Below are positions 27,708 through 34,981 of a DNA stretch of 64,000 nt, in pieces; position 1 is the first letter of the stretch; every line of letters begins with the position of its first letter. The notes beneath the pieces are model-generated. The model saw only the letters and a program-made list of their open reading frames with translations, did no database searches and was not told the DNA's origin. The stretch is from an uncultured Bacteroidia bacterium. Its GTDB lineage: Bacteria > Bacteroidota > Bacteroidia > Bacteroidales > UBA932. The translations under genes and the position numbers were made by a program. The stretch lies in NCBI GenBank assembly GCA_902779765.1, contig CACZCQ010000008.1, positions 1-64,000 of the forward strand, in the 5' to 3' direction.

Positions 27708-27743
27708 GCAAATTATGTCCAACCTTGATAGAAGAAAATGAGT

Positions 27744-27751
27744 TATCTTTG
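27744..27751 (+). promoter_or_regulatory. -7 element (TATCTTTG) of rsmA, giving a near-leaderless transcript
   Basis: TATCTTTG sits 4 nt before the chosen ATG of rsmA, with a TTG at 27725-27727 upstream (16-nt spacer). Transcription from it would start at or within a few bases of the start codon. Confidence 0.5.
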
Positions 27752-27755
27752 TGAC

Positions 27756-28859
27756 ATGGAAGTTCGCGCAAAAAAAGCCCTGGGGCAGCATTTCCTCACC
27801 GACCAGTCCGTCGCCACCCGCATCGTCGGCGCCCTGCAGGGCTCCGATGTCCTCGAGGTCGGCCCCGGCATGGGCGTCCTGACGCAATACCTGCTACCGC
27901 AGGATTGCGTCGAGCCTTCCACCCCCCTGCACCCCCAAGGGGGACTGAGGGGCGTTCCCCTCAGACACGATACCGTGTCATCTTCCACCCCCCTGCACCC
28001 CCAAGGGGGACTGAGGGGCGTTCCCCTCAGACACCCTGAATTGCAGAGTTCAGAAGAATTCAAGACGGCGAAAGTGGACGAAGTTGCCGGCCCGGCGGGC
28101 GAGACCACTGCCACCCTCGGCACGTTAAGAGGGGGGACCGGAGCGGAACGAAGTGAAGCGAGCGGTGGGGCCGAGCAAAGCGAGGCGGTCGAGTCGCCGG
28201 AACCGGCAACTTCGGACCGTCACCTGCAAGTCGTCGAGATCGACAAGGAAAGCGTGGAGTATCTGAAGAAGCATTACCCTTCGTTGGGTGACGGGCTGAT
28301 AGAGGGAGACTTCCTGAAGATGGACCTTTCCAGCCTGTTCCCTGGCCGGTTCTCCATCATCGGCAACTTCCCGTACAACATCTCTTCCCAGATATTCTTC
28401 AAGATCCTCGACTGCCGCGACCTTGTTCCGGAAGTCGTCTGCATGATCCAGAAGGAAGTCGCCGAACGTATCGCCGAGAAGCCCGGCACCAAGACCTATG
28501 GGATCCTTTCCGTATTCCTTCAGGCCTGGTATGACATTGAATATCTGTTCACGGTCGGTCCCGGTGCATTCAATCCTCCGCCCAAGGTCCAGTCAGCCGT
28601 AATCCGCCTCACACGAAACTCGCGCACGTCGCTCGGCTGTGACGAAAAGCTATTCCGTACAGTTGTCAAGACCGCCTTCGGCCAGAGACGCAAAACCTTG
28701 CGCAACTCCCTCAAGCCGCTGATCCGGCAAGCTCAGGGACCTCAAGGGCAGGACAGCGCCTCCAGTCCGGACATCTCTGCGAATCCGGTTTTCGACCTCC
28801 GTCCCGAACGCCTCAGCGTCGAGGACTTCATCGCCCTGACCCTGATGCTCCAGCAGTAA
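27756..28859 (+). CDS. rsmA: 16S rRNA dimethyladenosine transferase carrying large repeat-encoded insertions
   Basis: KsgA/RsmA dimethylates two adenines in 16S rRNA helix 45. I start it at 27756 ([16 protein letters not shown], the family N-terminus); an ATG at 27738 lies on the promoter. SAM motif I is [13 protein letters not shown] (32-44), the acidic motif [12 protein letters not shown] comes only at about 160, the catalytic NFPYNIS and the C-terminal [10 protein letters not shown] are present. Between motif I and the acidic residue, where the family has only a few residues, there are about 105 extra residues containing two identical [16 protein letters not shown] units and one [16 protein letters not shown] unit, all in frame. 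A further repeat-like [15 protein letters not shown] lies near the C-terminus. Without these the length (about 260) is normal. Confidence 0.93.
   Translation: MEVRAKKALGQHFLTDQSVATRIVGALQGSDVLEVGPGMGVLTQYLLPQDCVEPSTPLHPQGGLRGVPLRHDTVSSSTPLHPQGGLRGVPLRHPELQSSEEFKTAKVDEVAGPAGETTATLGTLRGGTGAERSEASGGAEQSEAVESPEPATSDRHLQVVEIDKESVEYLKKHYPSLGDGLIEGDFLKMDLSSLFPGRFSIIGNFPYNISSQIFFKILDCRDLVPEVVCMIQKEVAERIAEKPGTKTYGILSVFLQAWYDIEYLFTVGPGAFNPPPKVQSAVIRLTRNSRTSLGCDEKLFRTVVKTAFGQRRKTLRNSLKPLIRQAQGPQGQDSASSPDISANPVFDLRPERLSVEDFIALTLMLQQ
27916..28034. repeat. Two identical 53-bp palindromic repeat units inside rsmA
   Basis: Copies at 27916-27968 and 27982-28034 are identical over 53 bp and 66 bp apart (22 codons, so frame is kept). 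Each contains CCCCCAAGGGGG and CTGAGGGG/CCCCTCAG self-complementary segments and can fold into hairpins. The 13-bp spacer is itself nearly palindromic (GACACGATACCGTGTC). Confidence 0.9.
28080..28213. repeat. 134-bp element with 11-bp terminal inverted repeats inside rsmA
   Basis: GAAGTTGCCGG at 28080-28090 is exactly mirrored by CCGGCAACTTC at 28203-28213. Between them lie GGAGCGGAACGAAGTGAAGC and GCCGAGCAAAGCGAGGCGG, which encode the GAERSEA / GAEQSEA duplication. The structure resembles a miniature repeat element tolerated within a coding sequence. Confidence 0.7.
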
Positions 28860-28922
28860 TCCGCCGCGGATCCTTTCCCCGTTTTGGGCGTTTTTCCAAA
28901 GTAGCTGATTATCATTATATTA

Positions 28923-28995
28923 CAGAAAATGCATAGTTTAATAGTCTACGCATTTTTCATAACTTTATAACAATCAATTATTTCCAAAAAACGGC
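28923..28995. repeat. Left REP-like hairpin repeat of the RAYT element
   Basis: A stem AAAATGCATAG / CTACGCATTTT (one mismatch) followed by an AT-rich tail ending in AAAAAACGGC. It is a direct, diverged copy of the repeat at 30182-30253 on the other side of the transposase gene. Confidence 0.7.
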
Positions 28996-29124
28996 AAGGA
29001 TTAATTCACGTTATCCTGTTCTAAGAACTCCTGGTCCATTAATGGTACTTTTATCTTTCGTAGCATCTCGTTGATCAAGGTATCACCACTGTGACAAAAT
29101 CCTATTACTTTATTTCAAACAACC

Positions 29125-30084
29125 TCAAAGTGATACTATATCTTCATTGCTCCGCCGTTTAGGTTTCAGTTTATAAACCCGGAGCAATGTCCCGGCTATG
29201 AAACTAGACACATGCTGCTTCCTTATCATGGTGTTACACAGTTTCCTCCTGTCCTCATCCGACAGCCTTAGGACATCTTTGGGATTGGCAAAGCCATAAT
29301 CACGGGACAAGGATTTAATAAGACGATAATATGGTTCATATGACCCGTCAGAGTATTCTTCCTTGAAATCATGTTCGCTTCCAACGTTGGAAGCAAAGGC
29401 TATCTTCATGTTTCCATACGATCCATAAAGACGAATAAGATATTTATAATCAACGACTTTAAATTTGACAATTATATGATCAACCAGTTGTTCGCGCTCA
29501 TCAGGGGACAGGCTCGTGAAACACTTCCTCAAAAAATAATGGTTCAGGTATTGTCCCCTATCAAACATACTCCTTACTTCGAGAAGACATTTCCGCATAT
29601 TTATGGAGGCCTTCCTCACAATCAGCTTCTTCGAAAATGGATGATCCGATTCTGCATATGCCATAAAATTCCACCTGTAGCTCTCCGCATTGACAGCCAA
29701 CTGCTTCTCGACCGGATTATTATACAGATAGGCGGAAGCTTCCTTCTGCTTCTTGTTCCCGACTTTGTTCGATAAGCCATAAACCGGCATGAAGACATGA
29801 CCTCTAATACCCGCGTCTTTGTTGAACTCCCTTGCATATGCAGCCTCAAGTTCGCAAAGGAATCTTGCTATTATGTCGTGTGACTTGGCCCGGACCGTCA
29901 GGTGATAGTGATTGAACATGCAAACTACACCCAATACCATAATACAGTACTTGATTTTAAGGGTGTAAATGATGGTGTAGAAAACGAGAATGTCCCTGAC
30001 TGAATAAAAAAGCACGGACATATTGAACCCTCTTTGATAGATGTGGGCGATACCCCTGCTATCGTATTTGATTATTCTAGGCAT
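29125..30084 (-). CDS. REP-associated tyrosine transposase (RAYT, Y1/HUH family)
   Basis: A 319-residue single-strand DNA transposase relative of IS200/IS605 TnpA. The N-terminal Y1 domain shows IAHIYQRGFN, the HUH motif CMFNHYHLTVRA (H59, H61) and the candidate nucleophile tyrosine at 119 or 121 in SAYLYNNPVEK, the context used by RAYTs. A C-terminal helical region of about 150 residues ends RRLCNTMI-like and may bind DNA. RAYTs are single-copy domesticated transposases that mobilise or process REP hairpins. Matching hairpin repeats lie on both sides, at 28923-28995 and 30182-30253. The coding sequence is visibly AT-richer than aspS, rsmA and the downstream metabolic genes. Confidence 0.85.
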   Translation of the reverse strand: MPRIIKYDSRGIAHIYQRGFNMSVLFYSVRDILVFYTIIYTLKIKYCIMVLGVVCMFNHYHLTVRAKSHDIIARFLCELEAAYAREFNKDAGIRGHVFMPVYGLSNKVGNKKQKEASAYLYNNPVEKQLAVNAESYRWNFMAYAESDHPFSKKLIVRKASINMRKCLLEVRSMFDRGQYLNHYFLRKCFTSLSPDEREQLVDHIIVKFKVVDYKYLIRLYGSYGNMKIAFASNVGSEHDFKEEYSDGSYEPYYRLIKSLSRDYGFANPKDVLRLSDEDRRKLCNTMIRKQHVSSFIAGTLLRVYKLKPKRRSNEDIVSL

Positions 30085-30181
30085 AGGAGTCTTTCATGTT
30101 TTAGTTTAAGTACAGCTAAATTAATGAAAATAATCCTGCCGGGAAAGCGTTTTTTGAAATGGGTTGAATATGAGGACAATA

Positions 30182-30253
30182 CAAAAAATGCGTAGAATAA
30201 TAATCTACGCATTTTCCATAATAGACTAGTTTTCAGTAACTTCCGAAAAACGG
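30182..30253. repeat. Right REP-like hairpin repeat of the RAYT element
   Basis: A perfect 12-bp stem (AAAATGCGTAGA / TCTACGCATTTT, loop of 7 nt) followed by an AT-rich tail ending GAAAAACGGC. Same orientation as the left copy; also positioned where it could end transcription of the downstream-facing epimerase gene. Confidence 0.75.
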
Positions 30254-30293
30254 CCGAACAAAAAGGCAGGCCACCAGGGTCGGGAACCAGGTC

Positions 30294-31394
30294 CTATCTG
30301 AAGATATTCATTACCTGGACGCAGGCGCGGGCGTCGTGCATCGGGTACATCCTGAAAGCGATGGTGTCCACCGTGTCGTTGAGGTGGTCCTTGATATAAT
30401 CCCAGATGCGCATGGCGTAATCGGCTCCCTCGGGAACTCCCTGGTATTTCCAGGAGCAGAGGTTCGCGATAAGGGCTTCGGCCTGTACCCAGGGCACCAT
30501 CTGGCTGTCGATCTCGCCTTCGGAATCCTTTCCGAGGACCACATAACCATCCCCGCAGAGACCGTCCATGCCGGCCTTGTAGAGCTGCAGACAGGTCTCC
30601 TTAACGTGATTGATCGCATCGATGTCCTCGATTGCATAAGCAGCATCAAGGATCGACCAGGAAGCTTCGAGGTCAAGACCATAGACACATCCGGAGGGAA
30701 CTACGTTCCACTCCCTGCTGAACCTGGTCTCAAGATGACCTGTGTTCGGGTTGAAGAACTCGGAGATCATCACGTCCAGGAGGTCGGCTATTACTCCGCG
30801 CAGGGAGGCATCCCTCCATACCCTGTAGAGGTTGGAGTAGCTTTCAAGGAGGTAGAGATGCGACTCGGCGAGCTTGGACTCGTCCTTGACCGTGAAATCA
30901 CGGGCCAGGGCCTCGCGGTATCCGCCGAACTCAAGGTCGTGGAATTCCTTCTCGAGTATCTTGTACAGGTTGACGGCCTGCTTCAGGGACTCTTCGTCCT
31001 TGGTGGCTCCGTAGAATTCGCTCAGAGCGTAGATGGCAAGGGCCTGGTTGCTCAGGAGGGCATCAGTGTCCTTCTTCTCGCCCCAGGAATCCACGTAGAC
31101 GAAAGCACCGCCGAACTTGTGGTCGATGAAATGCTGGATGAAATAATCCTTGCCGTTCATCGCAGGCATCAGGTATTCTTTCTTACGGAATATACGATAG
31201 GCATTGGAGAACGCCCAGATTATACGGGCGTTGAGCTGCTCGTCCCTGTCTGCGTCCTTGTCGGCAGCAAGCCCCTCGGCGATCTTCCCGTAGAAGCCGC
31301 CGTGGGGATCCTGCATGCCTGACCAAAACTTGAGGATGTCCCACTCGAGGACTTCCTTGACTTCCTTTATCAGAGTGTCTGTCCTTCCGATCAT
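30294..31394 (-). CDS. AGE-family epimerase (N-acylglucosamine / cellobiose 2-epimerase-like)
   Basis: I start it at 31394 (MIGRTDTLIKEVKEVLEW); the frame stays open upstream but would run into the preceding gene. The 366-residue protein is an alpha/alpha barrel: DILKFWSGMQDPHGGFYGKI, ARIIWAFSNAYRIF, SNQALAIYALSEFYG, SHLYLLESYSNLYR, and LDLEASWSILDAAYAI. Relatives epimerise the C2 carbon of glucose, mannose, GlcNAc or the reducing end of disaccharides. Oddities: the usual GHDIEA histidine is leucine (GLDLEA), and the C-terminus is shortened, though PMHDAR may keep the last histidine. It lies 13 nt after the tandem DUF1080 gene, so it probably acts in the same sugar pathway; altered activity is possible. 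Confidence 0.8.
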   Translation of the reverse strand: MIGRTDTLIKEVKEVLEWDILKFWSGMQDPHGGFYGKIAEGLAADKDADRDEQLNARIIWAFSNAYRIFRKKEYLMPAMNGKDYFIQHFIDHKFGGAFVYVDSWGEKKDTDALLSNQALAIYALSEFYGATKDEESLKQAVNLYKILEKEFHDLEFGGYREALARDFTVKDESKLAESHLYLLESYSNLYRVWRDASLRGVIADLLDVMISEFFNPNTGHLETRFSREWNVVPSGCVYGLDLEASWSILDAAYAIEDIDAINHVKETCLQLYKAGMDGLCGDGYVVLGKDSEGEIDSQMVPWVQAEALIANLCSWKYQGVPEGADYAMRIWDYIKDHLNDTVDTIAFRMYPMHDARACVQVMNIFR

Positions 31395-31407
31395 GGCACT
31401 CCGAGTA

Positions 31408-32697
31408 TTAAAGTGTCTTGATGTGGATGTTGCGCCAACGGACCTTGATTCCGCCACCGTCGTGGATCTGCAGGCAGATGCGTCCACGACCCTTGCCGAT
31501 AGCCTCATCGGTGATATCGGTCATAGGCTCGCCGTTGAGCCAGGACTGGAGATGGTCGCCTTCCAGACGGATGCGCATCGTGTTCCAGTCGCCGTACTTC
31601 AGGATGTTCTCCTTCTCGTCGGGAATCTGGTAAAGCCAGCCGCGGCCATAGGATTCATAGACACCGCCGGTGTCGTTTCCGGGAGGAGCCACCTCGACCT
31701 GCCAGCCGTTGACCTTGACGCCCTCGGGGACGACGGACCTGATGAATACTCCGGAGTTGCCCTCGGCCTCCTGCTTGAACTCGAGGCTAAGGTCGAAGTT
31801 GTAGTAATAATCAGCCGTGCCGAAGTAGCCGTAAGCCTTGTCGGGACCGCTTTCGCAGGTCAGGTAACCCTCATCGTCGACATACCAGAGCTCGGTGCCG
31901 TAGTTGACCCATCCGGTCAGGTCCTTGCCGTTGAAGAGGTCCTTCTCGACGGGAGCCGGATCAGGCAGCTCCTTGATCTTGATGTTCCTGAACCATGCGG
32001 GATAACCGTGGTCCTGGAGGCAGATGTGTCCGGTTGGGGACATTCCGTATTCGGTGCACTCGGCCCACTTGCCGGCAGCCTTGCGGTCGAACCAGTCCTG
32101 TGACCAAGCGTCGAATTCGACGGTGACCTTGCCGTTCAGGAGATAGGTCACGTGGCCGTTGTCGAATATGATTTCGCTCTGGTTCCATTCGCCTGCAGGC
32201 TTGAGGTCGCGGGCGTCGAAATCAGGAACATACATCGCATAATCGACGCCGCACCTCTGCCAGGGCTCGAGGACGTAGCCGTCGTTCATCTCGGTGAAGT
32301 TCTCATCGTCGATGAGCTGATATTCAGGACCGGTGACGTAAGGGACAGGGAAGCACTTGCGCTCCACGACGTGGTACATCATGCCGCTGTTGCCGCCCTT
32401 GCTGATCTTCCACTCCCACTTGAGGTCGAAGTTGGTGTATTCCTTGTCAGTTACTATGTAGCCGTTCTCGTCGCTGCCTTCTCCTTCGGCCTGGATGGTA
32501 CCGTCCACGACTGCCCACGGCCCGGTAAGGGCATCTCCGTTATAATCCCTCCATCCGTCCAAGGTGGTTCCATCGAAGAGGAGCTGCCATCCTTCGGCCT
32601 TCTCCTTTGAAGTCAGCGTGTTCTGCTTGGGTGCGCAGCTGGCGATAACGAACGCCGCCGCGGACGCGACTCCGATCCAATAGATTAACTTTCTCAT
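31408..32697 (-). CDS. Lipoprotein with two DUF1080 (3-keto-disaccharide hydrolase-type) domains
   Basis: The ATG at 32697 gives a lipoprotein of 429 residues (AAFVIASC). It contains two tandem LamG-like DUF1080 domains: one starting at GWQLLFDGTTLDGWRDY and one at DLFNGKDLTGWVNYG, each with its own NSGMMYHV / NSGVFIRS strand and W...IKI closing strand. DUF1080 proteins act on 3-keto-glycosides, cleaving the glycosidic bond after another enzyme oxidises C3. The partner oxidoreductase and isomerase families occur at 39.5-41.7 kb. Located in the periplasm or outer membrane. Co-transcribed with the AGE epimerase; the small membrane protein gene 43 nt upstream may share its promoter. Confidence 0.88.
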   Translation of the reverse strand: MRKLIYWIGVASAAAFVIASCAPKQNTLTSKEKAEGWQLLFDGTTLDGWRDYNGDALTGPWAVVDGTIQAEGEGSDENGYIVTDKEYTNFDLKWEWKISKGGNSGMMYHVVERKCFPVPYVTGPEYQLIDDENFTEMNDGYVLEPWQRCGVDYAMYVPDFDARDLKPAGEWNQSEIIFDNGHVTYLLNGKVTVEFDAWSQDWFDRKAAGKWAECTEYGMSPTGHICLQDHGYPAWFRNIKIKELPDPAPVEKDLFNGKDLTGWVNYGTELWYVDDEGYLTCESGPDKAYGYFGTADYYYNFDLSLEFKQEAEGNSGVFIRSVVPEGVKVNGWQVEVAPPGNDTGGVYESYGRGWLYQIPDEKENILKYGDWNTMRIRLEGDHLQSWLNGEPMTDITDEAIGKGRGRICLQIHDGGGIKVRWRNIHIKTL

Positions 32698-32740
32698 AAT
32701 CAATATATTTAAGAATAAAACAGATTGTCTGAATATAGAA

Positions 32741-32935
32741 TCAAATCACCAGAAGCCCCATGATCATGAAGAACAGGAGGATAAGCAGGACTACGGAAAC
32801 AGTGACGCAACCGCAACCGACTCCGATGCCTTTCTTGGCACCTTCGGTAAAACCTTTTCCACCCTCACCGCTGCGAGAGAACAGGAGGCCGATTAATCCG
32901 CCCACAAGGGCACAAGTCAATATGAATTTCAACAT
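32741..32935 (-). CDS. Small glycine-rich two-helix membrane protein
   Basis: Starting at the ATG at 32935 the protein has 64 residues: a first membrane helix (FILTCALVGGLIGLLF), a glycine-rich charged loop (SGEGGKGFTEGAKKG), and a second helix (VTVSVVLLILLFFMIMGLLV). No family is recognised with certainty. It has a textbook promoter (TTG, 19 nt, TAAATTTG) ending 7 nt before the start codon, which supports it being real and implies an almost leaderless mRNA. Confidence 0.65.
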   Translation of the reverse strand: MLKFILTCALVGGLIGLLFSRSGEGGKGFTEGAKKGIGVGCGCVTVSVVLLILLFFMIMGLLVI

Positions 32936-32941
32936 AATGAA

Positions 32942-32971
32942 CAAATTTAATACTTTTCCGGACTATTTCAA
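32942..32971 (-). promoter_or_regulatory. Promoter of the small membrane protein gene, overlapping an inverted repeat
   Basis: The minus strand carries TTG (32971-32969), exactly 19 nt, then TAAATTTG (32949-32942). The -33 TTG lies inside a perfect inverted repeat GACTATT-TC-AATAGTC at 32961-32976, a possible operator. Confidence 0.6.
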
Positions 32972-32988
32972 TAGTCCCGCCTTATTGT

Positions 32989-32996
32989 TATCTTTG
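32989..32996 (+). promoter_or_regulatory. -7 element (TATCTTTG) of the peptidase-led operon
   Basis: TATCTTTG 26 nt before the ATG at 33023; the corresponding -33 position falls in the same inverted repeat that overlaps the divergent promoter. Confidence 0.5.
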
Positions 32997-33022
32997 TAAA
33001 AGCATTAAAACCATATCAAACT

Positions 33023-34465
33023 ATGTTCAACAAGGAAGTTTATATCTCAAGGCGCAAGGCTCTCGTCGGGAAGATGGGCATGACGGCTCCGGAAGGGAAA
33101 CGAGGAATAGCCCTGTTCGTCGGAAATGTCGAAGCGGCCGCCCAATACAAGGATAATCCCTATAAGTTCAGGCAGGATTCTTCATGGCTGTATTATTTCG
33201 GTCTGGATGAACCGTGCATGGCGGCAATAATCGACCTTGACAACGGCGAGGAGACACTCTATGCCGACGACGTCGAGATCGGAGACATCATCTGGATGGG
33301 ACCGCAGCCAACCGTCGTATCGAAAGCAGCCGAGGTCGGAATATGCAAGTCAGCGTCCTACGGTTCGCTGAACGTAGCCGTCGCAAAGGCTCTCGCAACG
33401 GGGAGGAACATACATTTCCTGCCCCCGTCAAGGTATTACAACACGATGAAGCTCGCAGCCCTCGTCGGTATCCCCGAGGAGAACGTGGGCAAGGTCGCCC
33501 CGATAGACGAAGACGGCGGAAGGCATGCTTCGGAAGAACTAGTGAAGGCCGTCATTTCCATGCGTCTGGTCAAGGAAGAGTGTGAGATAGAACAGCTTGA
33601 CGATGCCGGAGCCCTCGGTCAGGAAATGCACACCGTGGCCAGGAACAACATCAAGCTCGGAATAATTGAACAGGAGATCGTCGGCAGGATGGAGGCGGCA
33701 GTACTCGCAAAAGGCTGGGGAGTATCCTTCCCCACCATCCTGACACAGCACGGAGAGACCCTTCACAACCATCTCCACGACAAGGTGGTCGAGCCAGGAA
33801 AACTGATGGTCATCGACGCCGGTGCGGAGAACAACATGCATTACGCCTCCGATTTCACGAGGACATATCCCACATCGGGAAAGTTCACGGCCAAGCAGAG
33901 GGACATCTACCAGATCGTCTGCGACTGCAACGAACTGGCATTCCAACTCACCAAGCCGGGCGTGGCTTACCGCGACATCCATATCGCTACAGCTAGGCTG
34001 ATGCTTGAAAGGCTGAAGGATCTGGACATAGTCCGCGGCGACGTGGACACGATGGTCGCTGAAGGGATTGCCGGACTGTTCCAGCCGCACGGACTCGGCC
34101 ACAACATGGGCCTCGACGTCCACGACATGGAGGACCTCGGAGAGAACCTCGTCGGATACGATCCCGACCAGAAGCGTTCCAGCCAGCTCGGTCTGGGCAG
34201 CCTCAGGATGGCCCGCAAGCTCATTCCGGGGAATGTAATCACCGACGAGCCGGGAATATACTTCATTCCTGCCCTCATCGAAAAGTGGAAGGGGGAGAAC
34301 ATCGGAAAGGATTTCGTGAACTTCGCCAAACTCGAGAGCTACTACGACTTCGGAGGCATCCGACTGGAAGACGATGTGCTCGTTACAGCCGACGGTGCCC
34401 GCAGGACCGGACCGAACAGGCTCCCCATCCAGCCCGATGACGTTGAGGCCGCCATGCAAGCATAG
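33023..34465 (+). CDS. M24-family aminopeptidase P (Xaa-Pro aminopeptidase)
   Basis: A 480-residue cytosolic metallopeptidase with the creatinase/AMP N-terminal domain (RQDSSWLYYFGLDEPC) and the pita-bread domain. Metal ligands are visible in IDAGAENNMHYASDFTRTYP (two Asp), HGLGHNMGLDVHD (His), TDEPGIYF (Glu) and GGIRLEDDVLVT (Glu). It removes an N-terminal residue next to proline, releasing amino acids from peptides. First gene of a six-gene plus-strand run with short gaps (21, -4, 45, 18 and 3 nt), though its function does not obviously relate to the redox genes that follow. Confidence 0.93.
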   Translation: MFNKEVYISRRKALVGKMGMTAPEGKRGIALFVGNVEAAAQYKDNPYKFRQDSSWLYYFGLDEPCMAAIIDLDNGEETLYADDVEIGDIIWMGPQPTVVSKAAEVGICKSASYGSLNVAVAKALATGRNIHFLPPSRYYNTMKLAALVGIPEENVGKVAPIDEDGGRHASEELVKAVISMRLVKEECEIEQLDDAGALGQEMHTVARNNIKLGIIEQEIVGRMEAAVLAKGWGVSFPTILTQHGETLHNHLHDKVVEPGKLMVIDAGAENNMHYASDFTRTYPTSGKFTAKQRDIYQIVCDCNELAFQLTKPGVAYRDIHIATARLMLERLKDLDIVRGDVDTMVAEGIAGLFQPHGLGHNMGLDVHDMEDLGENLVGYDPDQKRSSQLGLGSLRMARKLIPGNVITDEPGIYFIPALIEKWKGENIGKDFVNFAKLESYYDFGGIRLEDDVLVTADGARRTGPNRLPIQPDDVEAAMQA

Positions 34466-34486
34466 CGGCCTGGAACCAAGACCTAA

Positions 34487-34981
34487 ATGTCAACAATCAT
34501 CATCATACTGGCAGTCGTTGCCGGAATAATCGGCATCGCCGGGAGCATACTCCCGGGCCTGCCCGGTCCTCCGGTAAGCTGGCTTGGACTGATGATCCTG
34601 TACTTCTGGGGTAACGGTACCAACGGAGACGGAGAACCCATCTCCCTGGCTTTCCTTCTTATCTGGCTTGCTGTCACGGTGATTGTCTGCCTGATCGATT
34701 ATGTGGTCCCTGCATATTTCACGAAAGTGACCGGAGGGAGCAAAGTCGCAGGCCGAGGGGCCATAGTGGGTTTGATATTGGGAATGTTCTTTACCCCTGT
34801 CGGGATAATATTCGGAACCCTGCTGGGAGCCTTCCTGGCGGAATTCCTCATCAGCAGGAAGGACGGATGGCAGTCGATAAAATCTGCCCTTGGAGCCCTT
34901 CTAGGCTTCCTGTTCGGAACCGGGATAAAGCTCATCGCATCCGGCCTGATGATGTACTACATAATCGTGTTCCTCAAATGA
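34487..34981 (+). CDS. DUF456 integral membrane protein
   Basis: A 164-residue protein with about four to five hydrophobic segments and the glycine/proline-rich start typical of DUF456 (IIGIAGSILPGLPGPPVSWL), then DYVVPAYFTKVTGGSK and glycine-rich helices GAIVGLILGMFF and GIIFGTLLGAFLAE. The repeated glycine-zipper helices suggest oligomeric packing. Molecular function is unknown for the family. Its stop overlaps the next gene's ATG (ATGA), so it is co-translated with the FAD/Fe-S dehydrogenase. Confidence 0.85.
   Translation: MSTIIIILAVVAGIIGIAGSILPGLPGPPVSWLGLMILYFWGNGTNGDGEPISLAFLLIWLAVTVIVCLIDYVVPAYFTKVTGGSKVAGRGAIVGLILGMFFTPVGIIFGTLLGAFLAEFLISRKDGWQSIKSALGALLGFLFGTGIKLIASGLMMYYIIVFLK

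Noticed and set aside
27916..28034. Possibility that the two identical 53-bp units are a CRISPR array or an assembly duplication
   Set aside because: Only two units with a 13-bp spacer, and the units are themselves palindromic and in frame. An assembly duplication cannot be excluded from sequence alone, but the adjacent third element with terminal inverted repeats makes repeat invasion more likely.
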